Shown in pieces: positions 1 through 6,499 of a stretch of DNA of 9,259 nt. The notes beneath the pieces are model-generated. The model made no database searches, was not told the origin of the DNA, and worked only from the letters and a program-made list of their open reading frames with translations. The position numbers and the translations under genes were made by a program. The stretch covers positions 1-9,259 of the forward strand of contig QFOL01000145.1 in the NCBI GenBank assembly GCA_003241215.1, written 5' to 3'. The number at the start of each line of letters is the position of its first letter. Positions within the stretch are counted from its first letter, which is position 1. The stretch is from Agrobacterium fabrum. Lineage in GTDB: Bacteria > Pseudomonadota > Alphaproteobacteria > Rhizobiales > Rhizobiaceae.

Positions 1-57
1 CCCTATATCGAGGCGGTCGGCGGCGAAAATAACAAGGAAGCAGCATATGGCGTCTGA
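1..57 (+). CDS. ntrY: 3' end of ntrY, sensor histidine kinase (partial)
   Basis: Only the last 18 codons and a TGA (55-57) are in the window, so no domain can be seen. Frame 1 reads a polar tail ending in Ala-Ala-Tyr-Gly-Val and its stop lies 11 bases inside the next gene, the usual tight overlap of a sensor kinase with its response regulator. Frame 3 is closed by TAA at 30-32, and frame 2 is the ntrX frame, which has its own ribosome site. The assignment rests on position: in Rhizobiales the gene directly before ntrX is ntrY, a membrane-bound nitrogen/redox sensor kinase. It could in principle be another gene, but overlap plus conserved order make ntrY likely. Confidence 0.6.
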   Translation, partial: PYIEAVGGENNKEAAYGV

Positions 58-1411
58 TATTCTGGTCGTGGATGACGAGGCGGACATTCGCGAAATCGTA
101 GCGGGCATTCTTTCCGACGAAGGCCACGAGACCCGCATGGCGTTCGACAGCGACAGCGCGCTGGCTGCCATTTCGGAACGCGTGCCGCGCCTGATCTTTC
201 TCGATATCTGGATGCAGGGCTCGAAGCTCGACGGTCTGGCTCTGCTCGACGAAATCAAGAGCCGCCATCCCGAAATTCCGGTTGTCATGATTTCCGGTCA
301 CGGCAATATCGAGACCGCCGTCAACGCCATCAAGCGCGGCGCATTCGACTTTATCGAAAAGCCCTTCAAGGCGGATCGCCTGATCCTGATTGCCGAGCGC
401 GCACTGGAAAATTCCAAGCTGAAGCGCGAGGTTCAGGAACTGAAGAAGCGCACCGGTGATGCGGTCGAGCTCGTCGGCGCATCGCTTGCGGTATCGCAGC
501 TGCGCCAGACCATCGACAGGGTTGCCCCCACCAACAGCCGCATCATGATCCTCGGCCCCTCCGGCTCCGGCAAGGAACTGGTGGCGCGCATGGTGCACAA
601 GAAGTCCTCGCGTGCGAGCGGACCCTTCGTGGCGCTCAACGCCGCGACGATCACGCCGGAGCGCATGGAAATCGCGCTTTTCGGCACGGAAGGCCTGCCC
701 GGCCAGCCGCGCAAGGTGGGCGCTCTGGAAGAAGCCCATCGCGGCGTGCTTTATCTCGATGAAGTCGGCGAAATGCCGCGCGAGACGCAGAACAAGATCC
801 TGCGCGTGCTGGTCGACCAGCAGTTCGAGCGTGTCGGCGGCGGCAAGCGGGTGAAGGTGGATGTGCGCATCATTTCCTCGACCGCGCATCATCTTGAAAG
901 CCTGATCGCCGAAGGTCAGTTCCGCGAGGATCTGTATCATCGCCTCGCCGTCGTGCCGGTGAAGGTGCCGGCGCTGTCGGAACGGCGCGAGGATATTCCT
1001 TTCCTCGTCGACATGTTCATGCGCCAGATTTCCGAACAGGCCGGCATCCGTCCGCGCAAGATCGGCGATGACGCCATGGCCGTTCTCCAGACGCATGACT
1101 GGCCGGGCAATATCCGCCAGCTGCGCAACAATATCGAGCGGCTGATGATCCTTGCCCGTCCCGAGGGCGGCGAAGCGCCGATCTCGGCCGACATGCTGCC
1201 CTCGGATATCGGCGACATGCTGCCGAAGATTTCGGCGCAGGGCGACCAGCACATCATGACCCTGCCGTTGCGCGAAGCGCGTGAAATGTTCGAGCGTGAT
1301 TATCTGATGGCGCAGATCAACCGTTTCGGCGGCAATATTTCGCGAACGGCGGAATTTGTCGGCATGGAACGGTCTGCACTGCATCGCAAACTGAAATCTC
1401 TCGGCGTATAA
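47..1411 (+). CDS. ntrX: NtrX, NtrC-family response regulator of the NtrYX two-component system
   Basis: A 454-residue three-domain regulator that takes phosphate from NtrY and controls nitrogen, redox and envelope genes in alphaproteobacteria. The receiver domain (about 4-120) has the acidic pair D9/D10, phospho-acceptor D53, S83 and K105. The AAA+ domain (about 143-370) has Walker A GPSGSGKE (170-177), Walker B LYLDE (235-239), arginine-finger candidates R293 and R299, and a sensor II stretch WPGNIRQL (352-359). A Fis-type helix-turn-helix fills 427-454. The GAFTGA loop that contacts sigma-54 is absent: residues 211-224 read LFGTEGLPGQPRKV instead, as reported for other alphaproteobacterial NtrX proteins, so it may not work as a classical sigma-54 activator. 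The ATG at 47 has AAGGAAG at 34-40, six bases upstream. It overlaps the preceding frame by 11 bases, implying translational coupling to ntrY. Confidence 0.95.
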   Translation: MASDILVVDDEADIREIVAGILSDEGHETRMAFDSDSALAAISERVPRLIFLDIWMQGSKLDGLALLDEIKSRHPEIPVVMISGHGNIETAVNAIKRGAFDFIEKPFKADRLILIAERALENSKLKREVQELKKRTGDAVELVGASLAVSQLRQTIDRVAPTNSRIMILGPSGSGKELVARMVHKKSSRASGPFVALNAATITPERMEIALFGTEGLPGQPRKVGALEEAHRGVLYLDEVGEMPRETQNKILRVLVDQQFERVGGGKRVKVDVRIISSTAHHLESLIAEGQFREDLYHRLAVVPVKVPALSERREDIPFLVDMFMRQISEQAGIRPRKIGDDAMAVLQTHDWPGNIRQLRNNIERLMILARPEGGEAPISADMLPSDIGDMLPKISAQGDQHIMTLPLREAREMFERDYLMAQINRFGGNISRTAEFVGMERSALHRKLKSLGV

Positions 1412-1459
1412 GGAAAGAAGGCGCTTCGCCGCAACCGATTATTCCGTCAGAGAGACAGC

Positions 1460-2836
1460 ATGAAAGTCATCATTTGCGGCGCAGGGCAGGTGGGTTACGG
1501 CATCGCCGAACAATTGTCGCGGGAAGATAACGAAGTATCGGTCATCGATACCGCCGCGCCGCTCATCACCGCCATTACCGAGACGCTGGATGTGCGCGGT
1601 TACGTCGGTCACGGCGCCCATCCGGACATGCTGGCCAAGGCCGGCGCCGACCAGGCCGACATGATCATCGCCGTCACCCTGCATGACGAGATCAACATCG
1701 TCGCCTGTGAGGTGGCGCATGCGCTCTTCAGCGTGCCGACCAAGATCGCCCGTATCCGCGACCAGAGTTATCTGAAGCCGGAATATGCCGATCTCTTCAG
1801 CCGCGAGAACATGTCCATCGACGTGACGATTTCCCCGGAAGTCGAAGTCGGCAAGATGGTGCTCCGACGCATCGCCTTTCCGGGCGCAACGGATGTGGTG
1901 CGTTTTGCCGACGACACGGTCTATATGCTGGCCATCGAATGCATGGAAGATTGCCCGGTCATCAACACGCCGTTGCAGCAGCTCTCCAGCCTTTTTCCCG
2001 ACCTCATCGCCACGGTGGTGGGCGTTTACCGTGATGGCATTCTAAAGGTGGCGCATTCCTCCGAACAGTTGCGGGTGGGCGACCTGGCCTATGTCATCTG
2101 CCAGCGCCAGCACGCCCGCCGCACCCTGAGCCTCTTCGGTCATGAGGAACAGGAAGCGCAGCGCATCGTAATTGCGGGGGCCGGCAATATCGGCCATTTC
2201 GTCGCCCGCAAGATCGAGGAAATGCAGCCGAAAACCCGGGTGAAGATCATCGAGGCGGACCGCGACAGGGCGGTCGCCGCATCCGAACAGTTAAGCCACA
2301 CCATCGTCATGCATGGTTCGGCGCTCGACCAGAAGATCCTGATGCAGGCCGATATTCAGGATGCCGATCTGATCGTCACGCTCACCAATAACGACCAGAC
2401 GAATATCCTGGCCGCCGTGATCGCCAAGCAGCTCGGCTGCAAATCGAATCTGGCGCTTTTGAACAGTACGTCATTCCACGACGTCGCCCGCTCGCTGGGG
2501 CTCGATGCCTATATCAACCCGCGGGCCGTAACGATCTCCCGCGTGCTTCAGCATGTGCGCAAAGGTCGCATCCGTTCGGTCTATGCCGTGCAACGCGGCT
2601 CGGCGGAGGTGATCGAGGCGGAGGCGCTGGAGACATCGCCGCTGGTCGGCCAGTCCTTCCGCGACATCGATATGCCAGACGGCGTGCGCATCGGCGCGAT
2701 CTATCGTGATGGCGTGGTGATACGCCCGGATGGCAGCACGAAAATCAAGGCGAAGGACCGCGTCGTGCTGTTTGCATCCGCCGATGCGGTGCGTGACGTG
2801 GAGCAACTTTTCCGTGTTTCGATACAATATTTTTGA
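1460..2836 (+). CDS. trkA: TrkA, NAD-binding regulatory protein of Trk potassium uptake
   Basis: A 458-residue cytoplasmic protein, the same length as E. coli TrkA. It binds NAD(H) and gates a TrkH/TrkG-type potassium channel at the membrane. It is a tandem duplication: RCK-N domain 1 (about 1-130) begins with the Rossmann motif GAGQVG (7-12) and ends strand 2 with D30; an RCK-C domain follows (about 140-220); RCK-N domain 2 has GAGNIG (240-245) and acidic residues E265/D267; a second RCK-C ends the protein (about 370-458). The gene starts 48 bases after ntrX; the gap holds a weak GGCG/CGCC hairpin (1420-1430) and a modest purine-rich ribosome site (AGAGAG just before the ATG). The spacing suggests cotranscription with ntrYX, an order conserved in Rhizobiales. 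No trkH is in the window, so the channel partner must be elsewhere. Confidence 0.95.
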   Translation: MKVIICGAGQVGYGIAEQLSREDNEVSVIDTAAPLITAITETLDVRGYVGHGAHPDMLAKAGADQADMIIAVTLHDEINIVACEVAHALFSVPTKIARIRDQSYLKPEYADLFSRENMSIDVTISPEVEVGKMVLRRIAFPGATDVVRFADDTVYMLAIECMEDCPVINTPLQQLSSLFPDLIATVVGVYRDGILKVAHSSEQLRVGDLAYVICQRQHARRTLSLFGHEEQEAQRIVIAGAGNIGHFVARKIEEMQPKTRVKIIEADRDRAVAASEQLSHTIVMHGSALDQKILMQADIQDADLIVTLTNNDQTNILAAVIAKQLGCKSNLALLNSTSFHDVARSLGLDAYINPRAVTISRVLQHVRKGRIRSVYAVQRGSAEVIEAEALETSPLVGQSFRDIDMPDGVRIGAIYRDGVVIRPDGSTKIKAKDRVVLFASADAVRDVEQLFRVSIQYF

Positions 2837-2885
2837 CTGTCCCGAATTGAAAATGTGGGTCATTACTCGTACTCATCAGGCTGTT

Positions 2886-2919
2886 TTGACCGTTGCGGAA
2901 CGGAACATGATTTGATACC
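2886..2919 (+). promoter_or_regulatory. candidate promoter for hfq
   Basis: The 184-base gap between trkA and hfq is AT-richer than the genes and holds TTGACC (2886-2891), close to a housekeeping -35. The -10 is poor: GATTTG sits at 17-base spacing (2909-2914) and the more A/T-like GATACC lies slightly too far (2914-2919). A separate hfq promoter is plausible because the gap is long and hfq is usually expressed more than its upstream genes, but this box assignment is tentative. Confidence 0.25.
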
Positions 2920-2955
2920 AGAGTTTGAGGTCGGCCAAGCGGGGGACAAGACTCG

Positions 2956-2999
2956 GCCGGCTTATTATTGATTGTTTATTTTCCGGTATCCCTGCCGGC
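2956..2999 (+). promoter_or_regulatory. possible leader hairpin upstream of hfq
   Basis: GCCGGC occurs at 2956-2961 and again at 2994-2999. As the hexamer is self-complementary, the two copies can pair in the mRNA leader around an AU-rich loop of 32 bases, ending just before the A-rich ribosome site of hfq. A smaller CCGG pairing (2984-2987 with 2995-2998) competes. There is no U-run after it, so it is a leader structure rather than a terminator. Pairing is seen by eye only. Confidence 0.25.
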
Positions 3000-3001
3000 A
3001 A

Positions 3002-3013
3002 AAAAGAAAGAAG
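3002..3013 (+). promoter_or_regulatory. hfq ribosome site made of ARN triplets (possible Hfq autoregulation site)
   Basis: The bases AAA-AGA-AAG-AAG are four consecutive A-R-N triplets, the pattern bound by the distal face of Hfq in Gram-negative bacteria. They coincide with the purine-rich Shine-Dalgarno segment (GAAAGAAG, 3006-3013) seven bases before the hfq ATG. Bound Hfq would block ribosome entry. Hfq autocontrol through its own leader is described in E. coli and Sinorhizobium; that it happens here is inference. Confidence 0.4.
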
Positions 3014-3020
3014 CGGCGCC

Positions 3021-3263
3021 ATGGCGGAACGTTCTCAAAACCTTCAGGATCTCTTCCTCAATACCGTTCGTAAGCAGAAGATCTCGCTCACGATTTTCCT
3101 GATCAACGGCGTCAAGCTGACGGGCGTTGTCACCTCCTTCGACAATTTCTGCGTGCTTCTGCGCCGTGACGGTCATTCGCAGCTGGTTTATAAGCATGCG
3201 ATCTCCACCATCATGCCCGGCCAGCCGATGCAGATGTTCGAGAGCGAAGAAGGCGCTGCCTGA
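3021..3263 (+). CDS. hfq: Hfq, RNA chaperone
   Basis: An 80-residue Sm-fold protein that forms hexameric rings and helps small RNAs pair with mRNAs; in rhizobia it affects nitrogen fixation, transporters and stress responses. Sm1 spans about 10-50 and Sm2 about 53-66, with the hallmark YKHAIST (57-63). Visible functional residues are Q9 and D10 and K58/H59 of the proximal, U-binding face; F26 and G30 of the distal, A-binding face (F replaces the E. coli Tyr25); and a rim patch R17-K18-Q19-K20 in place of RRER. After the core only about 14 residues remain ([11 protein letters not shown] at the end), so the long disordered tail of E. coli Hfq is missing, as is normal in Rhizobiales. The ATG at 3021 gives the standard [10 protein letters not shown] start; the frame stays open upstream but without recognisable protein. 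hflX follows, as in most proteobacteria. Confidence 0.97.
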   Translation: MAERSQNLQDLFLNTVRKQKISLTIFLINGVKLTGVVTSFDNFCVLLRRDGHSQLVYKHAISTIMPGQPMQMFESEEGAA

Positions 3264-3305
3264 TCGGGCTTCCTCGACGTATATTCGACACAGGCTGATC
3301 CGGAT

Positions 3306-3325
3306 CGGGAACATTTCCGGTCCCG
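3306..3325 (+). other. short hairpin between hfq and hflX
   Basis: CGGGA (3306-3310) can pair with TCCCG (3321-3325) around a ten-base loop. Just before it is the perfect ten-base palindrome GATCCGGATC (3297-3306), and a little downstream CCTCC/GGAGG (3343-3356 region) can form another small stem. None is followed by a T-run, so I do not call a terminator; these may process or partly attenuate the hfq-hflX transcript. Confidence 0.25.
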
Positions 3326-3460
3326 TCAGGTTAATCACCATGGCCCTCCGTCGGGAGGCGGTCGGCCTTAACATTCTTTCTGGATAAGGCTGAGCCCATT
3401 TCGACGCGCGACACCTCGAACGAATCGATTATTCCCGAGCAGGAGAAGCGCCGCGACGAC

Positions 3461-4795
3461 ATGCGCGCGGTCGTCCTCGTGCCCGTCCTCAAGCAGCAGC
3501 GCGAAAACCGTGATGCGGCGTCCGCTCCTGCGGTTCCCGGCCGGTCGGTCGAGGCCAAGCTCGAGGAGGCGAAAGGTCTGGCGCTTGCCATCGATCTGGA
3601 GGTGACGCAGGGCTTGATCGTTCCGGTCAACCAGCCGCGCCCGGCAACGCTGTTCGGAACCGGCAAGATCGAGGAAATCGGTCATCTCCTGGATGAAACG
3701 GATTCCGGCCTTGTCATCGTCGATCATCCGCTCACCCCGGTGCAGCAGCGCAATCTCGAAAAGCAGTGGAATGCCAAGGTCATCGACCGCACGGGCCTGA
3801 TTCTCGAAATCTTCGGCCGCCGCGCCTCCACCAAGGAAGGCACGCTGCAGGTCGACCTTGCGCATCTGAACTACCAGAAGGGCCGCCTCGTCCGAAGCTG
3901 GACCCACCTTGAACGCCAGCGCGGTGGTGCGGGTTTCATGGGCGGTCCGGGTGAAACGCAGATCGAAGCCGACCGCCGGCTTTTGCAGGAACGCATCGTC
4001 AAGCTGGAACGCGAACTGGAGCAGGTGGTTCGCACCCGCCAGCTTCATCGCGCCAAGCGCCGCAAGGTGCCGCATCCGATCGTCGCGCTGGTCGGCTACA
4101 CCAATGCCGGCAAATCCACGCTGTTCAACCGCATCACCGGTGCGGGCGTTCTGGCCGAGGACATGCTGTTCGCCACGCTCGATCCGACATTGCGCCGCAT
4201 GAAGCTGCCGCATGGCCGCACCGTCATCCTTTCCGATACGGTGGGCTTCATTTCCGACCTGCCGACGCATCTCGTCGCGGCTTTCCGCGCGACGCTCGAA
4301 GAGGTACTCGAGGCCGATCTCATCTTGCATGTGCGCGATATGTCCGATCCGGACAATGCAGCGCAATCGGCCGACGTGCTGCGCATTCTCGGCGATCTCG
4401 GCATTGACGAGAAGGAAGCCGAGCAACGCATCATCGAGGTCTGGAACAAGGTCGACCGTCTTGAGCCGGAAGCCCATGACGCCATCATGCAGCGCGCCGA
4501 GGGCCGTTCGGATATTCGCGCCGTTTCGGCCATTACGGGTGAGGGCGTTGATGCCCTGATGGACGAGATTTCAAAGCGCCTGTCCGGTGTTCTGACGGAA
4601 ACGACCGTGGTTCTTTCCGTCGAGCAGTTGTCGCTGATTTCATGGGTCTACAGCAATTCCATCGTCGACGCCCGTGAAGACCATGAGGACGGATCGGTGG
4701 CGCTCGATGTGCGCCTGTCGGAAGCGCAGGCCGCCGAACTGGAGCGGAAGCTTGGAAAGGCGACCATTCGCGAGCGGGAAGACTGGGAGCGCTGA
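3461..4795 (+). CDS. hflX: HflX, ribosome-associated GTPase
   Basis: A GTPase of the Obg-HflX superfamily that binds the 50S subunit and splits stalled ribosomes under heat or antibiotic stress. From the ATG at 3461 it has 444 residues (E. coli HflX 426). The N-terminal HflX domain (about 30-200) contains TLFGTGKIEEI (63-73) and the glycine-rich hinge RGGAGFMGGPGETQIEADRR (154-173), followed by a charged helix. The G domain (about 205-370) has G1 GYTNAGKST (212-220), G3 DTVG (259-262), G4 NKVD (329-332) and G5 SAITG (356-360). A C-terminal domain rich in acidic residues follows. AGGAGAAG (3441-3448) lies 12 bases before this ATG, rather far. The reading frame and its GC-ending codon bias continue upstream to an ATT at 3398 with a better-placed AAGG, so the true protein may be 21 residues longer. 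The gene probably shares a transcript with hfq. Confidence 0.95.
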   Translation: MRAVVLVPVLKQQRENRDAASAPAVPGRSVEAKLEEAKGLALAIDLEVTQGLIVPVNQPRPATLFGTGKIEEIGHLLDETDSGLVIVDHPLTPVQQRNLEKQWNAKVIDRTGLILEIFGRRASTKEGTLQVDLAHLNYQKGRLVRSWTHLERQRGGAGFMGGPGETQIEADRRLLQERIVKLERELEQVVRTRQLHRAKRRKVPHPIVALVGYTNAGKSTLFNRITGAGVLAEDMLFATLDPTLRRMKLPHGRTVILSDTVGFISDLPTHLVAAFRATLEEVLEADLILHVRDMSDPDNAAQSADVLRILGDLGIDEKEAEQRIIEVWNKVDRLEPEAHDAIMQRAEGRSDIRAVSAITGEGVDALMDEISKRLSGVLTETTVVLSVEQLSLISWVYSNSIVDAREDHEDGSVALDVRLSEAQAAELERKLGKATIREREDWER

Positions 4796-4802
4796 ACGCG
4801 TC

Positions 4803-4826
4803 GCAAGGATGCAAGGATGCAAGGGT
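4803..4826. repeat. short tandem repeat, three 8-base units
   Basis: GCAAGGAT occurs at 4803-4810 and 4811-4818, followed by GCAAGGGT at 4819-4826, immediately after the hflX stop. The unit length is not a multiple of three and the array is noncoding. It may vary in copy number by slippage; no function is suggested by the sequence. Confidence 0.6.
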
Positions 4827-4900
4827 TCCCCCAGATTCGATGTCATCATCGGTTCCTTGCTGAGGATCAAATCACGTTGAATAAAATCGACAGGTTTCAG

Positions 4901-4923
4901 ATCCTCGGGTCGGACCCGAGGAT
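4901..4923. repeat. perfect intergenic palindrome, possible bidirectional terminator of hflX and mazG
   Basis: ATCCTCGGGT (4901-4910) and ACCCGAGGAT (4914-4923) are perfect inverted repeats of ten bases with a CGG loop. It lies between the converging hflX and mazG, where one strong hairpin could end transcripts from both sides. No T-tract follows on either strand, so intrinsic termination would be weak; mRNA 3' end protection or Rho-assisted termination fits as well. Palindromes with CCTCGGG/CCCGAGG arms are, to my knowledge, common between genes in rhizobial and related genomes, so this is probably one copy of a dispersed element. Confidence 0.6.
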
Positions 4924-4972
4924 GACGTCGGCATGATTGGCTCTATTCGTCATCCCTTCCGACGACGTCGGC
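4920..4972. repeat. second inverted repeat and direct repeat next to the palindrome
   Basis: GGATGACG (4920-4927) is inverted at CGTCATCC (4948-4955), and the nine bases GACGTCGGC at 4924-4932 recur directly at 4964-4972. The first arm overlaps the last bases of the perfect hairpin at 4901-4923, so the RNA could switch between two stems. Together they make a compound element of about 70 bases that fills the gap before the mazG stop codon. Confidence 0.45.
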
Positions 4973-4997
4973 CCGAGCGGCCGGCATATCGGTTCGA

Positions 4998-5843
4998 TCA
5001 GGACGAAACCGTTTCAAGCGACCGCTCGATGCGTTTCGCCGCCTGCCACAAATCTTCCATCCTCTCGAGGCTCGCTGCTTCCAGCGTCTCGCCACCGCTG
5101 CGGAGCGACGTTTCGATGTGATTGAAACGCCTGCGGAATTTCGTGTTGGTGCCACGCAGGGCGTTTTCCGGATCGGCCTTGACGTGGCGGCCGATATTGA
5201 CGAGGGCGAAGATCAGATCGCCGAGTTCATCGGAGACTTTTTCCGGCTTGCCTTCGGCCAATGCCTCGCGCAGTTCGGCGATTTCCTCCTCGATCTTGTC
5301 GAGGATCGGAGCGGGGTCCGACCAGTCGAAGCCGACACGGGCAGCCTGTTCCTGCAGCTTGAGCGCTTCGGTGAGCGCCGGTTGGCTGCGCTGCACGCCG
5401 CCGAGAAAACCCGCCTTGAAATCCTCGGTAATACCACGACGGGCACGCCGTTCCGCCCGCTCGCGTTTCTCCTCGGCCTTGATCTGGTCCCATTGCAGCT
5501 TGACGCTGTCAGGCGTATCGGCATCGGAGACGGCGAAAACATGCGGGTGACGACGGATCATCTTTGCGGTGACGGCATGCACCACATCGCCAAAGGCGAA
5601 TTCGCCCCGCTCCTCGGCCATGCGTGCATGGAAAACGACCTGCAGGAGAAGATCGCCCAACTCCTCGCAAAGATCGTCCATATCTTCACGTTCGATGGCG
5701 TCCGCGACCTCATAGGCCTCTTCAATCGTATAGGGCTTGATCGTCTCGAAGGTCTGCACGATATCCCAGGGGCAGCCGGTTTCCGGCTGGCGCAGCGCCT
5801 GCATGATCTCGATCAGGCGGGAAATATCCTTCGAGGCTTCCAT
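4998..5843 (-). CDS. mazG: MazG, nucleoside triphosphate pyrophosphohydrolase
   Basis: Hydrolyses NTPs and dNTPs to monophosphates and pyrophosphate, cleaning the nucleotide pool or tuning stress nucleotides; cytoplasmic. The 281-residue product carries two all-alpha MazG domains. The first has GCPWD (23-27), the metal-binding EEAYE (41-45) and EELGD (60-64); the second has EEEIAE (185-190) and DELGD (205-209). A charged linker rich in Arg and Glu (about 121-137) joins them. E. coli MazG has 263 residues and the same layout. I chose the ATG at 5843 because GAAGG lies ten bases upstream and the product then begins close to the conserved core; an in-frame GTG at 5882 would add 13 residues of no recognised similarity. 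The deaminase lies 60 bases upstream on the same strand, so the two may share a transcript. No mazEF toxin genes are near. Confidence 0.93.
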   Translation of the reverse strand: MEASKDISRLIEIMQALRQPETGCPWDIVQTFETIKPYTIEEAYEVADAIEREDMDDLCEELGDLLLQVVFHARMAEERGEFAFGDVVHAVTAKMIRRHPHVFAVSDADTPDSVKLQWDQIKAEEKRERAERRARRGITEDFKAGFLGGVQRSQPALTEALKLQEQAARVGFDWSDPAPILDKIEEEIAELREALAEGKPEKVSDELGDLIFALVNIGRHVKADPENALRGTNTKFRRRFNHIETSLRSGGETLEAASLERMEDLWQAAKRIERSLETVSS

Positions 5844-5903
5844 ATGTCTCAAACCTTCATTCTTTAGCGAGCGCAAAACCACAGCAACTTGCCTGATAAT
5901 GCT

Positions 5904-6491
5904 TCAATTCAGCGGAATGTCGTTGCCGCTTTTCGAGGATTGGTAGCTGTTGGAAAGGTCGTCATAAGCGGCCTTGATGCGAGCCGTCTGCGCCTTCAGC
6001 GTGGTTTTCAACGGATCGTCTTCGCCTTCCACCAGATCGGCGACGAAATAGGAATTCCAGAAGGCATTGTTACGGCGGTAGCCGCCCGGTTCCAGTCCGA
6101 AGACCTCCTTCAGGATTTTCAGGTCGTGCGGGATTGCGAAAGCGTCGCGCGAATCCTCATGGCTGAAGAAGGAGTAGAAATTATCGAAGCCGGCCCAGGT
6201 GATGGCGGACATGCACATGGTGCAGGGTTCATGGGTGGAAAGGAAAATCAGTTCCTTGGTATTCGGCTTCTCGCCCAGCTCGTAAAACCGCTTCAGCGTG
6301 TGCACTTCGCCATGCCAGAGCGGATTTTCCAGCTCATTATTGGTCTCGGCGATCACCAGAGACAGATCGGATTTGCGCAGGATCGCCGCACCGAAAACCT
6401 TGTTGCCGAGGCTGACGCCGCGGGTCGTCAACGGCAGGATATCGTGTTCGATGACATCGAGGAGGCGGGCTGCGAGGCTGGAGCTGGTCAA
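5904..6491 (-). CDS. CDA-fold zinc-dependent deaminase, substrate unknown
   Basis: A 195-residue hydrolase of the cytidine deaminase superfamily. The zinc site is visible: HGE (H60 ligand, E62 proton shuttle) and PCTMC (C90 and C93 ligands). HGE in place of the commoner HAE occurs in yeast cytosine deaminase, but the tail from about 100 on, rich in aromatics and ending Ser/Lys/Asp, matches no family I can name, so the substrate (a free base, nucleoside or modified base) is open. No signal peptide or membrane segment. I place the start at the TTG of 6489-6491 because AAGGA (minus strand, 6500-6504) lies eight bases upstream and the product then starts just before the first helix; no ATG is available there. 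A farther TTG at 6593 would add 34 residues with no coding character. mazG follows 60 bases downstream in the same direction. Confidence 0.8.
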   Translation of the reverse strand: MTSSSLAARLLDVIEHDILPLTTRGVSLGNKVFGAAILRKSDLSLVIAETNNELENPLWHGEVHTLKRFYELGEKPNTKELIFLSTHEPCTMCMSAITWAGFDNFYSFFSHEDSRDAFAIPHDLKILKEVFGLEPGGYRRNNAFWNSYFVADLVEGEDDPLKTTLKAQTARIKAAYDDLSNSYQSSKSGNDIPLN

Positions 6492-6499
6492 GGCGCTGA

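Noticed and set aside
1420..1430. Terminator between ntrX and trkA
   Set aside because: The stem is only four base pairs and no T-run follows; readthrough is more likely.
2925..3020. N-terminal extension of hfq from a TTG at 2925
   Set aside because: Hfq proteins of this group start at [10 protein letters not shown]; the extension is low in coding character and overlaps the leader and ribosome site.
3368..4477. 369-codon open frame on the minus strand opposite hflX
   Set aside because: Antisense shadow of a high-GC gene; the plus frame has all HflX and GTPase motifs, and this one has none.
5118..5867. 249-codon open frame on the plus strand opposite mazG
   Set aside because: The minus frame has both MazG metal-binding motifs; this frame shows no domain.
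5844..5882. Upstream GTG start of mazG
   Set aside because: The 13 added residues resemble nothing, and the ATG at 5843 has an acceptable ribosome site.
4998..6491. mazG plus deaminase as a toxin-antitoxin or phage-defence module
   Set aside because: No mazEF, nuclease, membrane effector or mobile flank; MazG is the two-domain housekeeping type in its conserved chromosomal place.
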